Shown in pieces: positions 51,030 through 60,381 of a DNA stretch of 64,000 nucleotides. Position 1 is the first letter of the stretch; the number at the start of each line of letters is the position of its first letter. A model generated the notes under the pieces. That model had not been told where the DNA came from and made no database searches. It saw only the letters and a program-made list of their open reading frames with translations. The position numbers and the translations under genes are program-made. Origin of the DNA: Roseivirga thermotolerans (GTDB lineage: Bacteria; Bacteroidota; Bacteroidia; Cytophagales; Cyclobacteriaceae); assembly GCF_014653175.1 (NCBI RefSeq), contig NZ_BNAG01000002.1:124001-188000 (forward strand), read 5' to 3'.

Positions 51030-51976
51030 TGTAGTTCCTGGCTAACTTCCGGTACTAAAAAACTCACCGGGTTAGAAACTTTAAGGTCTGTGGTTGATGG
51101 TGGGTTCATTTGAATGGGCCCCGGTTCACCCTCCATGTATTCCCTGGCTTTCAAAACTTCGGCATGGTACTCTTCAAAAGAGGGAATATGGTTATCCCAC
51201 TCCAGAAGCACTGAACAACCTCCGATTTTTTGCCAGGCAATTCTAAACAGCTCCCAGACGGAATCTATTACCGGGCTATCATGTGTGTCTATTATGTGTG
51301 TGCCGCAATGCATGTGGCCAGCCAGGTGCATTTGCACAATTCGTTCGTGTGGGAGTTCTTCAATGTATTTTATAGGATCCCACTCATTGTTAAAACAGGT
51401 CACGTATACGTTGTTAACATCGAGAAGCAGACCGCAGCCACTCTGCTCGGCCATTTCCTTCAAAAACAAAGGTTCATGAATATCGGAATGCTGAAAGCTC
51501 AGGTAAGTGCTTGGGTTTTCGAGAATAAGTGGGCGTTCCAGAAAATCTTGCACCTGTTTAATACGCTGTACTATATGATTCAGAGTTTCTTCATTGAGTG
51601 GCACAGGAAGAAGGTCGTGTGTATTTAAGCCCAATACGCCCGTCCAGCAAAGGTGGTCACTAATCCATTTGGGTTGAATTTCGGAAGCTAGTTTTTTGAG
51701 CCGCTTTAAGTAGTCCATGTTCAGCGGGTCGGTGCTTCCTATGGAAAGAGAGACCCCATGCATAACCAAAGGATATTCTTCGGCAATTTGCCTTAGAAAG
51801 TTCATGGGCCTTCCACCGGAGTCCATGAAGTTTTCGGAGATAACCTCAAACCAGTCTACTGGCGGATGATTTTCAGTAATGTATTTAAAGTGTTGGCTTC
51901 GGAGCCCCAGTCCTAAGCCTAATTGCGGCAGGTTTTGCAATTGGCGTTCAAAATGGTCTGTATTATGGGCATGCAT
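51026..51976 (-). CDS. DUF692 multinuclear non-heme iron oxidase (MNIO)
   Basis: 316 residues from ATG 51976; a GTG at 52027 would add 17 residues and is less likely. TIM-barrel enzyme of the MbnB/TglH/BufB family, which oxidises cysteine or other residues of a peptide using two or three irons and O2. Candidate metal residues: E48, H73, D107-H108, E153-N154, D186/N188, H217 and H221, D230-H232, E259-D261, each in a family motif (M-H-G-V-S-L-S, I-S-D-H-L-C, L-E-N-P-S, L-L-D-V-N-N, H-L-A-G-H, D-T-H-D). Downstream DUF2063 is its partner, and upstream is a Cys-rich candidate substrate. The actual product is unknown. Confidence 0.93.
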   Translation of the reverse strand: MHAHNTDHFERQLQNLPQLGLGLGLRSQHFKYITENHPPVDWFEVISENFMDSGGRPMNFLRQIAEEYPLVMHGVSLSIGSTDPLNMDYLKRLKKLASEIQPKWISDHLCWTGVLGLNTHDLLPVPLNEETLNHIVQRIKQVQDFLERPLILENPSTYLSFQHSDIHEPLFLKEMAEQSGCGLLLDVNNVYVTCFNNEWDPIKYIEELPHERIVQMHLAGHMHCGTHIIDTHDSPVIDSVWELFRIAWQKIGGCSVLLEWDNHIPSFEEYHAEVLKAREYMEGEPGPIQMNPPSTTDLKVSNPVSFLVPEVSQELQ

Positions 51977-52079
51977 ATTCAGTGGGGTTAAGCAGAAGCG
52001 GGAACTTAACAGCACTACATGCTTCACAGAATTCCCGCTCTGTCATTGATTGGTAATTTATACCGGAAGACCGTTTGCG

Positions 52080-52766
52080 CTACTGCTGAGCCTGGCTTTC
52101 CCTTTTTTCATCTTCTTCTACCTTTTTACATTCGGTACAAGTGTCTTTGAGGGCTTCTCTGCTGGCCTCAATCATTTCTTCAGCATTTTTTGCCGGGCTG
52201 TTGTAGCCGAAAGAGCAATATTTATCTCCGCTATTTCCGCAAGAGTCGTACTCACCGTTGGCGGCTACAGATTGCAACCATTTTTGCGGTGGTCCTGAAG
52301 GAAAAGGAGAGGGGCCAACTGTTCGGTTGGCTTTGGCCATTCTTTCTTCAAACAGCTTGCGGGCAAGTAGCCAGGTGCTTTTACCGGCATTTGGTCCCTG
52401 AGTGCTAAATCGTTCGGCTTGTATGGGGGTGGCGCAGCTGCCTTGCCAGGCGCAGTCGTTGGCTCCCGGTCGGCATTGTTCGGAGGCGTCACCATATAAA
52501 CCACAACCACCTTGTCCGCGGCAGTTGTTTAGTGTGTGACAAACGTGTGTTTGAGTGGCGCAAAAGCCTTGTCCAGCACAGGCGTTGGTTCCAAATCTAT
52601 CATGGCCTTTGCAGGCGTTCAGCCCCATGCAGGCGTGCAATTCAAGGGGAGTAGTAATGTCTTTTTCTCCCTTGCTGCTGGAGCCGCAACCGTTGGAGCT
52701 TCCACAGCTGCTTCCTCTGCCGCCACAGCTATCGTACAAAAAATGAGTGTTGTTAAAAATATACAT
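52080..52766 (-). CDS. Cys-rich repeat protein, candidate MNIO substrate
   Basis: 228 residues with 17 cysteines and no signal peptide. Residues 14-27 hold a G/S/C-rich start (C14, C21, C27). Residues 46-111 hold ten cysteines in a tandem pattern: N-x-C-x-x-Q-G-x-C appears three times (C63/C69, C82/C88, C105/C111), with linking units such as H-V-C-H and E-Q-C-R-P-G. A helical region (~120-165) and a second Cys pair region (C176, C184, C210, C213) end in an acidic tail. This resembles the cysteine-glycine-asparagine-rich proteins modified by MNIO enzymes (bufferin-like), but is longer and lacks a signal peptide. It starts 21 bases after the ferritin-like gene. Confidence 0.75.
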   Translation of the reverse strand: MYIFNNTHFLYDSCGGRGSSCGSSNGCGSSSKGEKDITTPLELHACMGLNACKGHDRFGTNACAGQGFCATQTHVCHTLNNCRGQGGCGLYGDASEQCRPGANDCAWQGSCATPIQAERFSTQGPNAGKSTWLLARKLFEERMAKANRTVGPSPFPSGPPQKWLQSVAANGEYDSCGNSGDKYCSFGYNSPAKNAEEMIEASREALKDTCTECKKVEEDEKRESQAQQ

Positions 52767-52787
52767 ACGTGTGAGTTTTATAAGTGA

Positions 52788-54320
52788 TTAACCTGCAAAT
52801 GAGAGCTTTCCTTTTTCTTTATCCAGATAAGGCTCCAATGGCACATCGGGTAAGTCATGAATTCTTTGTCCGAGATAGGCAATACCATCATAGGCACCTA
52901 CAGCGCTGTTGAATAGTTCTATTAACTGCGATTTAGGGCTGGAAGAGGTTGCAAAGTGGTAGTCTTCAAAGGTAGGGGCAGCATTATATGTTTTGCCATC
53001 TTTGGCCACATAGCTCATTCCTGTTAGTTCACCACAAAGTGAGTTAAGAATGAATATCATAGACTTATGAATGCCAAACATAAAGAGTTCATATTGGGTG
53101 TGTCCCTTTCTGCGATAGCAATCTTCGCTCATTAAAAAGATGTAGGTGTAAATGGCATTGGTAAGAGTGGCCACCTTTTGAACAGCAGGGCTGGTGTAAT
53201 CGGCTACGCTTGGGTTTTCCGGAACATTGAGCACGAAGTATTTGGTAAAGAACTCGTCATTTATCTCGTCTAGTTTGGCGGGATCAAAGTAGGTTTTTGC
53301 ACTGGCGTCCTGGTCGCCTACATCGCATACCTCTTTGCCCATAGCATGAGCAAACTTATGCAGGTATTTATGCAAGTCACAATACACCTGATTGAACTTA
53401 AAAAAGTGTGATTCTTCGTCTCCGCTAGGGTCGTCTGTGTCATCTATATTGCCCGGAGCACAATTCACCGTTCCGTTGGCATTAAGCCCCGTGGTTAAAC
53501 CACTTCCCGGCTCGGGGGTGTGTCCTTCCCCTTGTTCAACAATTTCCTGCATAGCCGCAATGGCACTTTCTGCATCGGTTACGTATATCAGGTCGCCACT
53601 ATCTTCTGCATTGGTAAATACCGGTTTGTGTTCGCGGTTATAATATATGGTATCAATGGTGTTGTTTGTGTAGTAGCCTTTGCCGGGAATGAGTTGGGGT
53701 CTTTCCGGATGGTACTCCACATCGGCACTACCCAGATACTTTTCAATTTGAGAGTAGAATTCGCCAATGGTGGTATATTCAATAGGTTTGGCAGCAAGCA
53801 ACATCTCGGTGCCGGGTTCTTTCAGTTTGTCCGGAGACTCAATTTGAAGAAAGGTATAAAGCGACCTGAAAGAAAGTTTCGATCGATTGATCGGAAACTC
53901 CGGTATGTGTCCGGGTAAATAGGCCGGCCAGCTGGTCGGGGTTTTGTAAAGTAACTCCGGCTGTCCAACGGTGGCTTGTTTAATGTTGGAAGAAAGGGCC
54001 ATGTGTAGCATTTCTTCTATTACCACGCTCATTATTAAGGCTCCTGCCCGGTTGGCATAAACCATAATATCAGCCGAAAGTTCCTGAGCCAGAGTGGAGG
54101 CTTCTTCTTTTGTTTTACCGGCAGCCAGGAGGTCAGCGGTTAGTTGCTCGATTAATTCATCCTGGTTGGGATTTCTGTTAATAGAGTAATATGTGTACAA
54201 ATAGACCGGTATAGTGGCTATTTCAATCTCTATGGCTTGTTGAATGGCCTGGGGAAAATTTTCCTTATTGACCACGGAGTCATTGCCCAGCAAGAGTGGG
54301 GCTTTAGATGGTGCGTTCAT
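52788..54320 (-). CDS. ferritin-like protein of the iminophenyl-pyruvate dimer synthase (VioB/RebD) type
   Basis: 510 residues from ATG 54320; an earlier in-frame start at 54383 is rejected. Residues ~18-110 form the PF12902-type ferritin-like domain: A-I-E-I-E-I-A-T-I-P-V-Y-L-Y-T-Y-Y-S, then V-I-E-E-M-L-H-M-A (E103, H106 as iron ligands). Later, E-E-S-H-F-F-K-F near ~320 and the Y-Q-K-type helices belong to the C-terminal helical half. In VioB and RebD the domain dimerises oxidised indolepyruvate imines, but many homologues have unknown roles. It is first in the operon with the Cys-rich and MNIO genes, so it may be a second oxidising enzyme or an iron-handling protein. Assignment of domain confident, role not. 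Confidence 0.8.
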   Translation of the reverse strand: MNAPSKAPLLLGNDSVVNKENFPQAIQQAIEIEIATIPVYLYTYYSINRNPNQDELIEQLTADLLAAGKTKEEASTLAQELSADIMVYANRAGALIMSVVIEEMLHMALSSNIKQATVGQPELLYKTPTSWPAYLPGHIPEFPINRSKLSFRSLYTFLQIESPDKLKEPGTEMLLAAKPIEYTTIGEFYSQIEKYLGSADVEYHPERPQLIPGKGYYTNNTIDTIYYNREHKPVFTNAEDSGDLIYVTDAESAIAAMQEIVEQGEGHTPEPGSGLTTGLNANGTVNCAPGNIDDTDDPSGDEESHFFKFNQVYCDLHKYLHKFAHAMGKEVCDVGDQDASAKTYFDPAKLDEINDEFFTKYFVLNVPENPSVADYTSPAVQKVATLTNAIYTYIFLMSEDCYRRKGHTQYELFMFGIHKSMIFILNSLCGELTGMSYVAKDGKTYNAAPTFEDYHFATSSSPKSQLIELFNSAVGAYDGIAYLGQRIHDLPDVPLEPYLDKEKGKLSFAG

Positions 54321-54426
54321 TGAAAAAATAGTTTGGTGTGAAATTACATGTCCCAATTTAAGGAATCTGCAATTAAAAGTCACCCCGGATTATTACCTGT
54401 TTTTTTTAAAAAGCCCATCTCGCACG

Positions 54427-57057
54427 CTACTCAGACCTGAGACTTCTAACCGGGTTGGCCATGGCTGCTTTTATGGACTGAATACTTACAGTGAGCAAAC
54501 TCACCAATAGAGCACCAAAACCGGCAATGGCAAACACCCACCAATATAGTTCTGTACGCACCGGGTAACTATTTAGCCAGTTGTCCAGCACGGCATAAGC
54601 CAGTGGTATGGCAATAAAGCAGGCAATTACTACCAACAGTGTAAAGTCTTTCGAGAGTAGCTTCCAGAGATTTAGAATGCTTGCTCCCAATACTTTTCTA
54701 ATGCCTATTTCTTTGGTTCGTTGTTCGGCAATGAACGATGAAAGGCCAAATAAACCTAAACAACTAATGAGTATAGCCAACAGGGTAAAGAACCTTGCAA
54801 GACTTGCTATGCGAAGTTCCGCCTCAAATTTTTGGTTGTATTGATCATCGGCAAAATGGAAGTCGAATGGAGCTTCCGGTAAAATTTGACGGTAAACTTC
54901 GCCAATGGTGGCAATAGATTCGCTCGTACTTACATTCGGATTCAGGCGGATATACATATAGCTGGTGTATTCCTGATCTAAGAACATGATCGACTGATCG
55001 GTTCGCTGAAAAGGATCACCTTTGATCATGTCCTTTACCACACCAATAATGGTGTAGTTTACCGCTTCTCGCCAGCCCGGATCGTATCGCACTACTGTAC
55101 CTACCGGATTTTCCAGTTGCATGGCTTTCATAGCCGATTCATTGATAATGATGGCGTTCTTGTCGGTTTCTCTGGTAGGGTCGAAGTCTCTGCCGGTAAT
55201 GAACTCCATACCTACGGCATCGGCATATCCATTGGAAATAGTGATGGTGTTGAACGATTGATCGAATCCCGGGTCCATGCCTTCCCATGAGAATCCGTGG
55301 TTCCAGCCTAAGGTGCTGGTTACCGGATAGTTGGAAAAACCAATTGCTTCGGCCATTCCTGTTTTCAGAATTTCTTGCTTCAATAATTCCTTTTGCTGAC
55401 CAAACCGGGGTGAGCCCGGAGCTATTGCGATCATTCCTTCTGGAGAGTAACCGATGGGGCGGTCTTTGGCCGCCTGAATCTGGTTGTTTACGGTAATGGT
55501 TCCGATAATCAGGGCAATGGAAATGGTAAATTGAAATACCACCAAAACCTTACGCGGAATAGAGGCGCTTTTGCCAAACTTGAGCCCGCCTTTTAAAGCC
55601 TTTAGCGGTTTAAAACTAGAAAGGTAAGCGGCAGGGTAAGAGCCTGAAATAAAGGATGTAAATAGAATGAACCCGGTGCCGGCCAGCCAGAACTCAGGCA
55701 TACCCCATGGTGCCAAAATGCCTTTACCTGAAGTTTCATTGAACCAAGGTAGTAAGGCCCAAAGTAGTATTAGTGACAGCCCAAAGGCAGAAAGGGTATA
55801 AAGGAATGACTCCATATAGAACTGAGTGATGAGCTGTTTTCTAAGTGAACCCAGTGTTTTGCGAATGCCAACTTCTTTGGCCCGTTTTTCAGACCTGGCG
55901 GTACTCAGATTCATAAAGTTTATGCAGGCCAGTAGCAGCACAAATACGCCAATTACGCCATAGAGCCTAACGAATTTCTTTTCCTGACTTGTCACAGACA
56001 TCCCATCTTTCCATTCAGAATTCAGGTGCCAGTCTTTCATAGGGTGAAGAATAAATGTCTGGCCTGACTCTCTTGCCCAATCATCATAATGCCCTTTGAT
56101 TTTTTCGGTAATGAGCTCGGCAAGTTGAACATGATTTACATTGTTGGCCAGTTTTACATAGATATCGATGTTGTAATTGTTCCAAACGTTCATGGACTCT
56201 TCATTCTCCCTAAAAAGCAAGAGAAGCCGTGAGAAAAACGCTGCGTCTGAAAACTTTGAGTTTTTGGGTAAATCTTTATATACCCCACCAACTAACAAGT
56301 CTATGTCTGCATTGAGCTTTACTGTTTTTCCAACGGGGTTTTCCTCTCCAAAAAGCTTTTTGGACAGTGTTTGGGAAAGTAGAACCGATCGTGTTTCTTT
56401 CAGCCCTTCAGTGCTGCCGTAAATCATATCTAATGTGAGCACACCAGGGCCATTTTCTTCCAGAAAAACACCTACTTCGCGAAATTTCTTGTCACCATTG
56501 GTAATTACCGGGGCTTGCTTTCTGGACCTTACCATAAATAGCTCCTCTATTTGGTCGGGGAAAGATTCACGCACCAGGTTGCCCATACCGGTGGCTAATG
56601 CGTTGTTCACGGCTATTCCGCCCTGACCATTGGATTCTACCCGCAGTATCTGCGCAATGCGGTCATAGTTTTTGTGATACTTATTGAAATTTAGCTCGTC
56701 CACAACCCATAGTCCGATGAGCATGGCCACCACCATGCCCATGGCCAAACCGCCCACATTGATAAAGGAATAGCCTTTGTTCTTGAGCATCTGTCGGTAG
56801 CTCACTTTAAAGTTATGATTGATCATAGTATTTGAGTTTTTGATTTTGAAAAAACGAAAGGCAAAGGGGCGCAGGTAATGAATGACCTGATACCAGTAGT
56901 TGCGCCTGGCCTTTCGTAGGGAATGGGTTTCTGCAGTTGAATAGAACTTCTCGTCCAGATCGCCCAATACCTCTTCGGCCAGTTCATCTTTCAAAAACCA
57001 GAGAAGTAGCTTTTCTGCCAGACGAGGAGGGGTAATATGGTTCCTGGGGTTTTTCAT
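54427..57057 (-). CDS. FtsX/MacB-type orphan ABC permease with N-terminal prefix domain
   Basis: 876 residues from ATG 57057. N-terminal prefix domain (~1-75, L-A-E-K-L-L-L-W-F-L-K-D-E and G-D-L-D-E-K-F-Y), then two MacB/FtsX modules, each with periplasmic MacB_PCD segments and membrane helices. A G-I-R-K-T-L-G-S motif is near the first FtsX end and I-G-I-R-K-V-L-G-A near the second. The architecture is of duplicated orphan permeases common in Bacteroidota; no ABC ATPase is in the window. Substrate unknown. The first ~37 codons closely match those of the next permease gene. Located downstream of PadR-controlled permease. Confidence 0.9.
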   Translation of the reverse strand: MKNPRNHITPPRLAEKLLLWFLKDELAEEVLGDLDEKFYSTAETHSLRKARRNYWYQVIHYLRPFAFRFFKIKNSNTMINHNFKVSYRQMLKNKGYSFINVGGLAMGMVVAMLIGLWVVDELNFNKYHKNYDRIAQILRVESNGQGGIAVNNALATGMGNLVRESFPDQIEELFMVRSRKQAPVITNGDKKFREVGVFLEENGPGVLTLDMIYGSTEGLKETRSVLLSQTLSKKLFGEENPVGKTVKLNADIDLLVGGVYKDLPKNSKFSDAAFFSRLLLLFRENEESMNVWNNYNIDIYVKLANNVNHVQLAELITEKIKGHYDDWARESGQTFILHPMKDWHLNSEWKDGMSVTSQEKKFVRLYGVIGVFVLLLACINFMNLSTARSEKRAKEVGIRKTLGSLRKQLITQFYMESFLYTLSAFGLSLILLWALLPWFNETSGKGILAPWGMPEFWLAGTGFILFTSFISGSYPAAYLSSFKPLKALKGGLKFGKSASIPRKVLVVFQFTISIALIIGTITVNNQIQAAKDRPIGYSPEGMIAIAPGSPRFGQQKELLKQEILKTGMAEAIGFSNYPVTSTLGWNHGFSWEGMDPGFDQSFNTITISNGYADAVGMEFITGRDFDPTRETDKNAIIINESAMKAMQLENPVGTVVRYDPGWREAVNYTIIGVVKDMIKGDPFQRTDQSIMFLDQEYTSYMYIRLNPNVSTSESIATIGEVYRQILPEAPFDFHFADDQYNQKFEAELRIASLARFFTLLAILISCLGLFGLSSFIAEQRTKEIGIRKVLGASILNLWKLLSKDFTLLVVIACFIAIPLAYAVLDNWLNSYPVRTELYWWVFAIAGFGALLVSLLTVSIQSIKAAMANPVRSLRSE

Positions 57058-57169
57058 AGTGCCCCACAAGTCTGAGTATGCCAGTCGGTAAACAGGTGAG
57101 GTAGGATTGTGGCAATCTTCCAGATTGATGAGAGAATTACTTGGCTAATCGTGTATGGGTGTTTCAACT

Positions 57170-59833
57170 TCATTCGGATCTTAACCTTTCTGCAGGGTTG
57201 ACGAGAGCCGCTTTAATGGCTTCAAAACTTATGGTGAACAGGGCAACGGCAAAGGCGATGATCGCAGCCAGACCGAATAGGGGCCACGAAAGTCGGATGG
57301 TGTTGGCCATATCTTGCAAAATGCCCTGAGCCAGGTACCAACCAATAGGAATGGCTATAACAATTGAGATAAGAACCAGCCGTATAAAATCGGTGGCTAG
57401 AAGCCTGAAAATGCGGCTTACACTAGCCCCCAGCACTTTCCTAACGCTTATTTCTTTGCCTCGCTGTTCTATGGTAAAGGCAGAAAGGGCAAACAAACCA
57501 AGGCAGGCTACAGTAACCGACAAAACACTGAAGATAATGAAGATAGTTTTGGCTCTCAGTAAGTCGTCATACATACGTTCGAACCTATCGTCCAGAAAAG
57601 TATATCGAATGGGTTGATGGGGTTTAAGACTTGCCCAAACCGAGCTGACTCCTGCAACGGCTTCGCTAAGTTGATCAGTGTTTACTTTTACCGAGAGTGT
57701 AGAACTACCTTTGCCCTGTAGCATTGCTAGTGGGCCTATGTTGCCGGTAAGCGACTCAAAATAAAAGTCTTCGACCACACCAATAACGGCATATTTGTTA
57801 TCGAACATGTCTATGAGTCTTGCCCCAATGGGTTGTTCCAATTGCAGGTATTTTTGCATGCTTTGATTAATAATAATGCTGGCACTATCGAGCGATTGGC
57901 CAGTGAGGTTTCTTCCTTCTACCAACCGCATGCTCATGGTTTGGAGGTAGTCTTCGTCTACAAGCCATGTGGCCGCCTCAAACCCGGGGTCAATACTTTT
58001 ACGGCCATCCAGCCAGTAGCCAGCATTCGAGGTTCGGCCTCCGGATACAGGTAGATAGTCGCCAAGTGTGGCGCTCTCTACGGTTGGAAGGCGGAGCAAT
58101 TCTTCTTTTAGTACATCGCGTTTTTGAGGCTCGAGTGATTCCAACCCAAGAATATTGATGACCTGTTCTTTGTCATAGCCCAACGATTGGTTCATGTAGT
58201 GGTTGAATTGCTGGTGCAAGACCAGTGTGCAGATAATCAGAATTACGGTTGCAGTAAACTGAAACACCACCATGCCGCCTCTCACAAAAGAGGCCTTTCT
58301 GCTCAACCGTGTTTTACCCTTTAGTGCCTCGGTTGGTGAAAATTTTGATAGATATAGGGCAGGGTAGATTCCTGAAATAAGCCCAACGACCAATACAGAA
58401 AGCAGCAATAGAGGTATGAACCAGGGGCTTGCCCAGGGAATAGTCAGCGACTTTTCGGCAATAAAGTTAAAGGTAGGTAGTGCCAGAGTGACAAATACTA
58501 GCCCGAGTAATACAGCCAAAAAGCAATAGAGCACAGATTCTACAAGGAATTGCCAAATAAGCCCAGATCTGAATGAGCCTACCACCTTTCTGAGTCCTAC
58601 CTCTTTGGAGCGGTTAATTAATTTGGCAGTTGACAGATTGATGAAGTTGAGGCAGGCCAGAAGTAGGATAACCAGGGCAATAGCACCAAAAATCCAGACC
58701 AGTTCAATGGAGCCGTGCTGTTGATAGTCTTCAATATCTTCAGGGTTCAAATATACATTGGCTATGGGTTGTAGATAATACGACCTGTATTTTTGCATAT
58801 CTTCCAGATCGGTTACCCCGGCTTCGCTCAGTTTATCCATTACGTAGGTGTCTCTCACCTTCACAAGTTTCTGTTCAATGGCTCTTTTTTGAGTTTCCGG
58901 TTTGGTTCTTATATAGAAGGTATAATTGGAGCAACACCAGCCGGTGGAACCGGGGCCAGATTCCCGGCCCTTTAGAGTGAGTATAAAATCACCTTGCAAA
59001 TGCATAGTGTTGGGTAAGTCTTCCATTACTCCCCCTATTGTATAGGGTTGAGTTGCTCTATCATTTAAAATAAGCTGCTGACCCACTGGATTTATTCCGG
59101 GAAAGAACTTGTCGGCCTTACTTTTGGAAATCACAATGCTGTTGGGTTCGGTGAGAGCTGTCTTTGCATTGCCATATACCATGGGTATTTCCAGAATTTC
59201 TAATAGTTCGGGGTCGGCATAGAAGAAACCACTTTCAAAAATGTTAGCGTTTGTGTCTGACCTTCTGATATGATTTTCGCCAACATCTCCCCACTTCCAA
59301 AATACAGTGCGGGCTACCAACTCTATTTCCGGAATGTAGTCTTCCAAAATGGGCTTAAAAGGCCCTTGCATGTTTGTCCACCTACCAAAGTCTCCGGTAC
59401 CGGCATATTGGTTTGCTATTCGGAAAATCTGATCCTGATTTTGGTAGTGCCTATCGTAGGTAAGTTCGTGCCCAATGAATAGTGAAATGAGTATGCAGGC
59501 AGCAATGCCAATGGCAAAACCGGTAATTTTTATAGATGAAAAAATTTTGTTGCGCTGAAGTGTTCTCCAGGAGAGTTTAAAGAAATGACCAATCATAAGA
59601 TTTGTTGTTATACGCTGAGTTTTTGTGGCTTTGAAAGCAAAAGGGCGCATATAGTTAATGACCTGAAACCAATAGTTGCGCTTTGCCTTTCGTGTTGAGT
59701 GTTTTTCTGCTGTTGAATAGAACTTCTCGTCCAGATCGCCCAACACCTCTTCCGCCAGTTCATCTTTCAAGAACCAGAGCAGTAGCTTTTCAGCTAATCG
59801 GGGAGGGGCAATATGTCTTTTAGAGTTCTTCAT
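57170..59833 (-). CDS. FtsX/MacB-type orphan ABC permease with prefix domain, PadR-linked
   Basis: 887 residues from ATG 59833; an upstream start at 59899 is less likely. Prefix domain (~1-75) almost identical to that of the 54427 gene, then MacB_PCD and FtsX modules in duplicate with L-R-K-V-V-G-S and V-R-K-V-L-G-A loops. It follows the PadR gene by ~100 bases on the same strand and so is probably regulated by it. No ATPase is adjacent. Likely transports or senses an extracellular or envelope compound, as in antibiotic-response permeases, but this is inference. Confidence 0.9.
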   Translation of the reverse strand: MKNSKRHIAPPRLAEKLLLWFLKDELAEEVLGDLDEKFYSTAEKHSTRKAKRNYWFQVINYMRPFAFKATKTQRITTNLMIGHFFKLSWRTLQRNKIFSSIKITGFAIGIAACILISLFIGHELTYDRHYQNQDQIFRIANQYAGTGDFGRWTNMQGPFKPILEDYIPEIELVARTVFWKWGDVGENHIRRSDTNANIFESGFFYADPELLEILEIPMVYGNAKTALTEPNSIVISKSKADKFFPGINPVGQQLILNDRATQPYTIGGVMEDLPNTMHLQGDFILTLKGRESGPGSTGWCCSNYTFYIRTKPETQKRAIEQKLVKVRDTYVMDKLSEAGVTDLEDMQKYRSYYLQPIANVYLNPEDIEDYQQHGSIELVWIFGAIALVILLLACLNFINLSTAKLINRSKEVGLRKVVGSFRSGLIWQFLVESVLYCFLAVLLGLVFVTLALPTFNFIAEKSLTIPWASPWFIPLLLLSVLVVGLISGIYPALYLSKFSPTEALKGKTRLSRKASFVRGGMVVFQFTATVILIICTLVLHQQFNHYMNQSLGYDKEQVINILGLESLEPQKRDVLKEELLRLPTVESATLGDYLPVSGGRTSNAGYWLDGRKSIDPGFEAATWLVDEDYLQTMSMRLVEGRNLTGQSLDSASIIINQSMQKYLQLEQPIGARLIDMFDNKYAVIGVVEDFYFESLTGNIGPLAMLQGKGSSTLSVKVNTDQLSEAVAGVSSVWASLKPHQPIRYTFLDDRFERMYDDLLRAKTIFIIFSVLSVTVACLGLFALSAFTIEQRGKEISVRKVLGASVSRIFRLLATDFIRLVLISIVIAIPIGWYLAQGILQDMANTIRLSWPLFGLAAIIAFAVALFTISFEAIKAALVNPAERLRSE

Positions 59834-59935
59834 TTTAATGAGGCGCCATTGCGGAGTAGTTATGACAGTGGTAGCTTCCTCTTTGTAGAGGGAAACCACC
59901 TTGTTGCCAGTCTACAGGACGGCTCGCAGTCACGT

Positions 59936-60277
59936 TTAAAATTTGAATTTCAAATTGCCGGCAAAAGCAGGGAACTGATTCCAAAGTGACATTTTAAAGT
60001 CTTTGGACTCTTCTAATGCCCGTTGTCCTGCGGCAGTGATTTGGTAAATCCGCTTTCTCCGACCGCCTCTCTCGGCAGTTGCGCCACCCATTGCTGAGGT
60101 TAAAAAACCTTTTTCGCCCAACCGGTTAAGGGTAGAGTGCACAGCGCCAATGGATACGGCCCTTTTCGTTTGCGATTCAAACTCTTCGGCAATTCTAAAG
60201 GCATAAGCCTCCTTGTCAAGAATGCCAACCAACAAAAGAATTACCTCCTCAAAATCGCCCAGTTTAGTTTCTTTCAT
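59936..60277 (-). CDS. PadR-family transcriptional regulator
   Basis: 113 residues. The winged-helix DNA-binding domain covers ~1-90: L-G-D-F-E-E-V-I-L-L-L-V-G-I-L, then A-Y-A-F-R-I-A-E-E-F-E, S-I-G-A-V-H-S-T-L-N-R-L-G-E-K-G-F and R-G-G-R-R-K-R-I-Y-Q-I-T-A-A-G. The R-G-G-R-R-K-R loop forms the wing. It lacks a long C-terminal coiled coil, so it belongs to the short PadR group. It precedes an orphan permease gene, a very common pair in Bacteroidota, and probably represses it or its own operon. Confidence 0.93.
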   Translation of the reverse strand: MKETKLGDFEEVILLLVGILDKEAYAFRIAEEFESQTKRAVSIGAVHSTLNRLGEKGFLTSAMGGATAERGGRRKRIYQITAAGQRALEESKDFKMSLWNQFPAFAGNLKFKF

Positions 60278-60381
60278 AACATACTAGATTGTAGAACAAA
60301 TGTACGGTATTAAAATTTATATGTTCTACTTTTTAGTAAGAAATATAGCCAAACCTCTATTTGGGTTCTTCTTTAAGTGGC

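Noticed and set aside
52080-52766. Naming the Cys-rich protein a bufferin (BufA)
   Set aside because: It lacks a signal peptide, is much longer and has a different tail, so only a resemblance is claimed.
52190-52787. Plus-strand ORFs opposite the Cys-rich gene
   Set aside because: Low-complexity translations (A/S/P-rich) and no operon logic; the minus strand has the Cys repeats and fits the operon.
53392-53918. Plus-strand ORFs opposite the ferritin-like gene
   Set aside because: Shadow frames; the minus strand has clear domain motifs.
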